Assembly: GCA_017305815.1 (NCBI GenBank)
Contig: JAFKJZ010000451.1
Span: 1 to 10,155 of the forward strand
Source of the DNA: Hyphomicrobiales bacterium
Lineage (GTDB): Bacteria; Pseudomonadota; Alphaproteobacteria; Rhizobiales; Kaistiaceae
Direction: 5' to 3'
DNA: 10,155 nucleotides
Shown: positions 7,145 through 10,155 of the stretch, piece after piece
Layout of the letters: the number at the start of each line of letters is the position of its first letter
Numbering within the stretch: position 1 is the first letter of the stretch
Notes under the pieces: model-generated
Databases searched by the model: none
What the model was told of the DNA's origin: nothing
The model's input: only the letters and a program-made list of their open reading frames with translations
Position numbers and translations under genes: made by a program

Positions 7145-7173
7145 TTGACATTCGGTTTCAGCAAACATAGCAT
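7145..7173 (+). promoter_or_regulatory. Promoter of the ABC importer operon
   Basis: -35 TTGACA (7145-7150), a 17-base spacer and -10 TAGCAT (7168-7173). The -35 is a perfect consensus and the spacing is ideal for the housekeeping sigma factor. The start should fall near 7180, inside the operator-like site. Confidence 0.75.
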
Positions 7174-7177
7174 TCGA

Positions 7178-7200
7178 TTACAGAACTATGTTCTTCAATA
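7178..7200 (+). promoter_or_regulatory. Putative IclR operator at start of the importer operon
   Basis: Core TTACA-GAACTA-TGTTC (7178-7193) followed by TTCAATA. It is the close partner of the minus-strand site at 4995-5017 (18 of 23 bases equal). It also contains the small palindrome AGAAC-TAT-GTTCT. It starts four bases past the -10 box, so a bound protein would block transcription. Confidence 0.68.
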
Positions 7201-7219
7201 CAGAATAAAATGGGTGGAG

Positions 7220-7239
7220 CGCGCAGGGTTTTCTGCGCG
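7220..7239 (+). repeat. Leader hairpin of the importer mRNA
   Basis: Seven-base arms CGCGCAG / CTGCGCG around GGTTTT, about 40 bases past the predicted transcription start and 66 bases before the permease start codon. It may stabilise the long leader or affect translation. No known riboswitch is recognised. Confidence 0.4.
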
Positions 7240-7305
7240 AGTACTGCGGCGGCCGGTTGTTTCGGCAGGCCGTCGCGCAATGGTTCCCGAGACGGAAGGC
7301 GTCCC

Positions 7306-8055
7306 GTGCTGACGACATTCATCAATTTGTTCAATTTCGAGGGCGTCGGGGATTATTTCCCGGACCTGATGCGCGGCGCCCTGATCAGCCTGCAGCTTAC
7401 TTTCTGCGTCATGCTGATCGCGCTGCCGCTTGGGCTGCTGCTGGCGCTCGCCAAGATCGGTCGCTCGCGTATTATTCGCATCGCCGCATCGTTCTACATC
7501 GAAGTCGTGCGTGGAACGCCCTGCCTGTTGCAGCTGTTCTATATTTACTTCGTGCTGCCGGCCTTTGGCATTCGCTTTGATCCTTTCATGGCCGGCGTCA
7601 TCGGCCTGTCGATCAACTACTCCGCCTATCTCGCCGAGGTGTACCGCGCCGGCATCGCCGCCATCCCGCATGGCCAGGTCGAGGCCGCCAAGGCGCTCGG
7701 CATGTCGCGCCGCAAGATGCTGCGCCTGATCATCCTGCCGCAGGCGATCCGCGTCGTCGTGCCGCCGCTCGGCAACTATTGCATCTCGCTCTTCAAGGAT
7801 ACGTCGCTCGTCTCGATCGTAACGGTGCGCGAGCTGATCTTCACCGGTCAGATCATCTCGTCGACCAATTTCCAGTACTTCACCGTCTTCACGATCATCG
7901 GCGCGATCTACCTGTTCTTCTCCTACCCGGCGGCGCTGTTCGTCCGCTACCTGGAGAAGCGCATGGCGATCGGTGCGCGTCGCCCGGCCGTCGTGCCGAC
8001 CGAGGTCGCCCCCGTTGCCACTGCCGAAGCCGTCGAAGGGACCACCAAGTCATGA
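7306..8055 (+). CDS. ABC transporter permease, polar amino acid (HAAT) class
   Basis: An integral membrane protein of 249 residues with hydrophobic segments at about 24-50, 76-88, 94-112, 150-172 and 190-216, typical of the five-helix permeases of the His/Glu/Gln/Arg/opine family. The EAA loop that contacts the ATPase is clear: [20 protein letters not shown] (126-145), with the family's LPQAIR continuing. Only one permease gene is present, so a homodimeric channel is likely. I start it at the GTG at 7306 because GGAAGG lies six bases upstream and the protein then begins like its relatives; an in-frame ATG at 7210 would add 32 residues of non-membrane sequence without a proper ribosome site. 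The last 27 residues form an Ala/Val/Pro-rich tail not needed for the fold. The stop overlaps the ATPase start (ATGA). Confidence 0.9.
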   Translation: MLTTFINLFNFEGVGDYFPDLMRGALISLQLTFCVMLIALPLGLLLALAKIGRSRIIRIAASFYIEVVRGTPCLLQLFYIYFVLPAFGIRFDPFMAGVIGLSINYSAYLAEVYRAGIAAIPHGQVEAAKALGMSRRKMLRLIILPQAIRVVVPPLGNYCISLFKDTSLVSIVTVRELIFTGQIISSTNFQYFTVFTIIGAIYLFFSYPAALFVRYLEKRMAIGARRPAVVPTEVAPVATAEAVEGTTKS

Positions 8056-8837
8056 TCCGCCTCGATCGCATCAACAAGCACTACGGCGCCCATCACGTCC
8101 TGAAGGACGTGTCGCTGACGGTCGACAAGGCGGAAGTCGTCTGCGTCATCGGTCCGTCCGGCTCCGGCAAGTCGACGATGCTCCGCTGCATCAACAACAT
8201 GGAGGAGATCGGCAGCGGCACGATCTCGATCGATGGCCAGCCCGTCTACCGCTACGAGCGCGACGGCAAGCTCATCGTCGACAGCGAGAAGCAGATCGAG
8301 GCCATCCGCGCCAAGGTCGGCATGGTGTTCCAGTCATTCAACCTGTTCCCGCATCTGACGGTGACGGAGAACATCACCGTCGCGCCGATTCATGTGCTCG
8401 GCCGGTCGCGCGGCGAGGCGACGGACATCGCGATGGCGCTGCTCGAGAAGGTGGGCCTGGCGCAGAAGGCGCAGTCCTATCCGCACGAGCTTTCCGGCGG
8501 CCAGCAGCAGCGCGTCGCCATCGCCCGCGCCCTCGCCATGCGGCCGAAGGCGATCCTGTTCGACGAGGTGACCTCGGCGCTCGATCCCGAGCTGGTCGGC
8601 GAGGTGCTCCGCGTCATGCGGGCGCTCGCCGACGAAGGCATGACCATGGTCGTGGTGACGCATGAGATGGGCTTCGCCCGCGAGGTGTCGGATCGCGTCG
8701 TGTTCATGGCCGACGGCCGGATCGTCGAGAGCGGCAAGCCGCACGAACTGTTCTCCGCCCCGCAGCAGGAGCGGACCCGTGACTTCCTGAGATCCGTGCT
8801 CGAACGCAACAAGGAAATGAGTGCGGCCAGCCGATAG
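8052..8837 (+). CDS. ABC transporter ATP-binding protein, polar amino acid class
   Basis: A complete ABC ATPase of 261 residues: Walker A GPSGSGKS (34-41), Q-loop Q94 in [10 protein letters not shown], signature LSGGQQQR (147-154), Walker B AILFDE (167-172) with catalytic E172, D-loop SALD (175-178) and switch H204. The [13 protein letters not shown] segment and the closing [13 protein letters not shown] block are typical of GlnQ/HisP-like subunits. The segment at about 64-86 between the first strands and the Q-loop ([10 protein letters not shown] and so on) is slightly longer than in GlnQ, as seen in some rhizobial members. Its ATG overlaps the permease stop by four bases and no strong ribosome site is visible, so translation is probably coupled. 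It works on the inner face of the membrane with the permease and the binding protein encoded next. Confidence 0.93.
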   Translation: MIRLDRINKHYGAHHVLKDVSLTVDKAEVVCVIGPSGSGKSTMLRCINNMEEIGSGTISIDGQPVYRYERDGKLIVDSEKQIEAIRAKVGMVFQSFNLFPHLTVTENITVAPIHVLGRSRGEATDIAMALLEKVGLAQKAQSYPHELSGGQQQRVAIARALAMRPKAILFDEVTSALDPELVGEVLRVMRALADEGMTMVVVTHEMGFAREVSDRVVFMADGRIVESGKPHELFSAPQQERTRDFLRSVLERNKEMSAASR

Positions 8838-8870
8838 ACGTTTCGAACAAGAAAACGAGGGGAATATCCA

Positions 8871-9725
8871 GTGAAACTAACCAGTCTTGTCTTTGCCTCG
8901 GTGATCGCCGGCGTGATGTCGGCCTCCGCCGCCTGGGCCGGCGACATCGGCGTCGGCAACGCCACCTATGACGGTGGCGACGGCTCTTACAAGCGGGCCC
9001 GCGAGGAGGGCATCACGCTGCTGATCGCCGCCGATCCGCCGAACACCTACCAGGACGAGAAGACCAAGGAATATGACGGCACCGACGTCCGCATCTTCCG
9101 CGAGATCACCAAGCGCCTCGGCATCGAGAAGGTGACCTGGCAGCTTATCCCGTTTGACGCGATGGTGCCGACGCTGCTGGCCAATCGCGGCGACGTCATC
9201 GTCGACAACCTGCATGAGAACGAGAAGCGCCTGAAGGTGCTGGCCTTTACCGGCCCGTCCTACTGGTACGGCTCGGGCGTGACGGTGGCGAAGGGCAACC
9301 CGCTCAACATCCACAGCTGGGACGATTTCGCCGGCAAGACGGTCGGCACGCTGCGCGGCTCCGTCAACCACGGCCTGCTCGAGAAGCGGACCGACCTGAA
9401 GGAGCTCAAGCTCTACACGAGCAATGAGGCCGAGTTCTCCGACATCATCGCCGGCCGTCTCGACGTCGGCATGGAAGACGACATCAAGGTCGGCCAGTTC
9501 CTGAAGAAGCACCCTGACGCCGCCATGGAGCTGGTTGCGGACTACAAGCCGCTGCCGGAAGAATATGGCTATGCCCGCTATGCGCTGCGCAAGGAAGACG
9601 TCGACCTGAACAGCGCCATCTCGCGCGCCCTCGCCGAAATCCGCGCCGATGGCACCATGTCCGCCATCATCAAGGAATTCGGCTACACCGATCGCAATCT
9701 CTGGTTCTTCCCGGTCGAAAAGTAA
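8871..9725 (+). CDS. Periplasmic substrate-binding protein, family 3 (amino acid/opine type)
   Basis: A secreted binding protein of 284 residues with signal peptide cleaved near AWA|GD (23/24) and no lipobox cysteine. Family-3 marks are FDAMVPTLLANRGDVIVDNL (95-114), NEKR then LAFTGPSYWYG (117-134), GKTVGTLRGS (155-164), AGRLDVGMEDD (194-204) and a C-terminal AEIRADGTMSAIIKEFG. Aligned from memory with HisJ, R120 and D203 match the residues that hold the alpha-carboxylate and alpha-amino group of amino acids, while the serines HisJ uses just before (70 and 72) are N113 and H115. The ligand may therefore bear an amino-acid-like head but differ elsewhere. The start is a GTG with GAGGGG eight bases upstream. 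It ends the importer operon before a strong terminator, and the operon shares its operator with the sugar-acid genes. Ligand unknown. Confidence 0.9.
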   Translation: MKLTSLVFASVIAGVMSASAAWAGDIGVGNATYDGGDGSYKRAREEGITLLIAADPPNTYQDEKTKEYDGTDVRIFREITKRLGIEKVTWQLIPFDAMVPTLLANRGDVIVDNLHENEKRLKVLAFTGPSYWYGSGVTVAKGNPLNIHSWDDFAGKTVGTLRGSVNHGLLEKRTDLKELKLYTSNEAEFSDIIAGRLDVGMEDDIKVGQFLKKHPDAAMELVADYKPLPEEYGYARYALRKEDVDLNSAISRALAEIRADGTMSAIIKEFGYTDRNLWFFPVEK

Positions 9726-9775
9726 CGCGTAGCCGACCGGCCGCAGAAGCCGGGCGGCATTTCGAACCGGGCCAT

Positions 9776-9805
9776 GCAGGCCGGCGCAAGCCGGCCTGCT
9801 TTTTT
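9776..9805 (+). terminator. Intrinsic terminator of the importer operon
   Basis: A perfect ten-base stem (GCAGGCCGGC / GCCGGCCTGC) with a GCAA loop, followed directly by six T and then more T-rich sequence. It lies 50 bases after the binding-protein stop. This is a textbook rho-independent terminator on the plus strand. Confidence 0.93.
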
Positions 9806-9984
9806 GTTTGTTTGCTCCGATCCCCCGCCGCAATGCATTTGCTTCCGGCGCCAAGTCGCGCAAGGTTAGGGCGTGCGTCGACCGGCTGTCGCGCCGCATC
9901 CGGGCGACTTCGTCGCCGCGAGCGCGAAAATCCCCCTGGCCGGTCCGGACGAACGAATTCGGGAGCAAGCGCGGCAGCGCGCGT

Positions 9985-10002
9985 ACCGGCCGCCCGGCCG
10001 GT
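9985..10002 (+). repeat. Hairpin just upstream of the aldo/keto reductase gene
   Basis: Seven-base arms ACCGGCC / GGCCGGT around GCCC, ending 18 bases before the start codon. The rest of the 9806-10020 gap is GC-rich and I see no convincing promoter or gene in it. The hairpin may influence ribosome access or be chance. Confidence 0.35.
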
Positions 10003-10020
10003 GAATTGAAAGAACAAGAC

Positions 10021-10155
10021 ATGAAGAAGCGGCAGCTGGGGCGCACGGGCGCCCAGATCTCGGAAATCGGCTTCGGCGCCTGGCAGATCGGCGGATCCTG
10101 GGGCGATGTCAGCGAGGCGGACGGCAAGAAGGCGCTGAACGCGGCGATCGACGCC
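10021..10155 (+). CDS. Aldo/keto reductase family protein, N-terminal part (cut by window edge)
   Basis: The first 45 codons of an aldo/keto reductase: MKKRQLGRTGAQISEIGFGA is the hallmark opening of the (beta/alpha)8 oxidoreductases, followed by WQIGGSWG and a helix with AAIDA. The catalytic Asp-Tyr-Lys-His residues lie outside the window. Such enzymes reduce carbonyls or oxidise sugars with NAD(P)(H); some oxidise aldoses at C1, so it could belong to the same carbohydrate theme, but the fragment does not show this. It has only a weak purine-rich stretch upstream (GAAAGAA) and sits after a strong terminator, so it probably has its own promoter. Confidence 0.88.
   Translation, partial: MKKRQLGRTGAQISEIGFGAWQIGGSWGDVSEADGKKALNAAIDA

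Larger units (their letters stand above)
7007..7305. other. Control region and leader of the importer operon
   Basis: This 299-base stretch contains, in order, a hairpin after the mutarotase gene (7075-7087), a seven-base palindrome next to the -35 box (7127-7144), the importer promoter (7145-7173), the operator-like site (7178-7200), and a leader of about 125 bases with a hairpin at 7220-7239 before the GTG start. No separate gene is supported. Confidence 0.7.

Noticed and set aside
7210..7305. N-terminal extension of the permease from the ATG at 7210
   Set aside because: It would add 32 arginine/glycine-rich residues not found in this family, and there is no good ribosome site; GTG at 7306 has GGAAGG six bases upstream.
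8877..10127. Long minus-strand open frame opposite the family-3 binding protein and the intergenic region
   Set aside because: Shadow of a well-supported gene; it also runs through a strong terminator and into the aldo/keto reductase gene, and it shows no family motif.

Overview
The window looks like an accessory catabolic locus of a high-GC alphaproteobacterium, most likely of the rhizobial order. This is inferred from GC-rich codon use, the gene families present and close packing of genes; no rRNA or other taxonomic marker is present. It holds ten protein genes, two of them cut by the window edges. I see no tRNA, rRNA, CRISPR array or insertion sequence.

Left part (1-4972, all minus strand). 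Read in the direction of transcription, the order is an arabonate-type dehydratase (IlvD/Edd family), an SDR sugar dehydrogenase resembling Caulobacter xylose dehydrogenase, an AraD1/GguC-type FAH-fold enzyme, a PotD-like periplasmic binding protein, and the start of an ABC ATPase. The first three are packed within 0-7 bases of each other. They fit non-phosphorylative pentose (or similar aldose) oxidation: aldose to lactone, aldonate to 2-keto-3-deoxy acid, then onward to a central-metabolism product. No lactonase and no final semialdehyde dehydrogenase is seen here.

Centre (4973-7305). A divergent intergenic region leads rightward to an IclR-family regulator, which overlaps a mutarotase (aldose 1-epimerase) gene by four bases. 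A mutarotase suits a pathway whose first step is an anomer-sensitive 1-dehydrogenase.

Right part (7145-9805). A three-gene ABC importer of the polar amino acid class (permease, ATPase, periplasmic binding protein) has a clear promoter and ends in a strong intrinsic terminator. After it comes the start of an aldo/keto reductase gene.

The most interesting signal is regulatory. A 16-bp site of the form WTACA-N6-TGTWY occurs three times: at the start of the dehydratase operon, upstream of the IclR gene, and at the start of the importer operon. In the first and third cases it lies just downstream of a TTGAC(A/T)-N16/17-TAGCAT promoter, where a repressor would cover the transcription start. The best reading is one IclR-controlled regulon that ties an amino-acid-class importer to a sugar-oxidising pathway. 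The imported compound is therefore an open question; it may be a sugar acid or a sugar/amino-acid conjugate rather than a plain amino acid.
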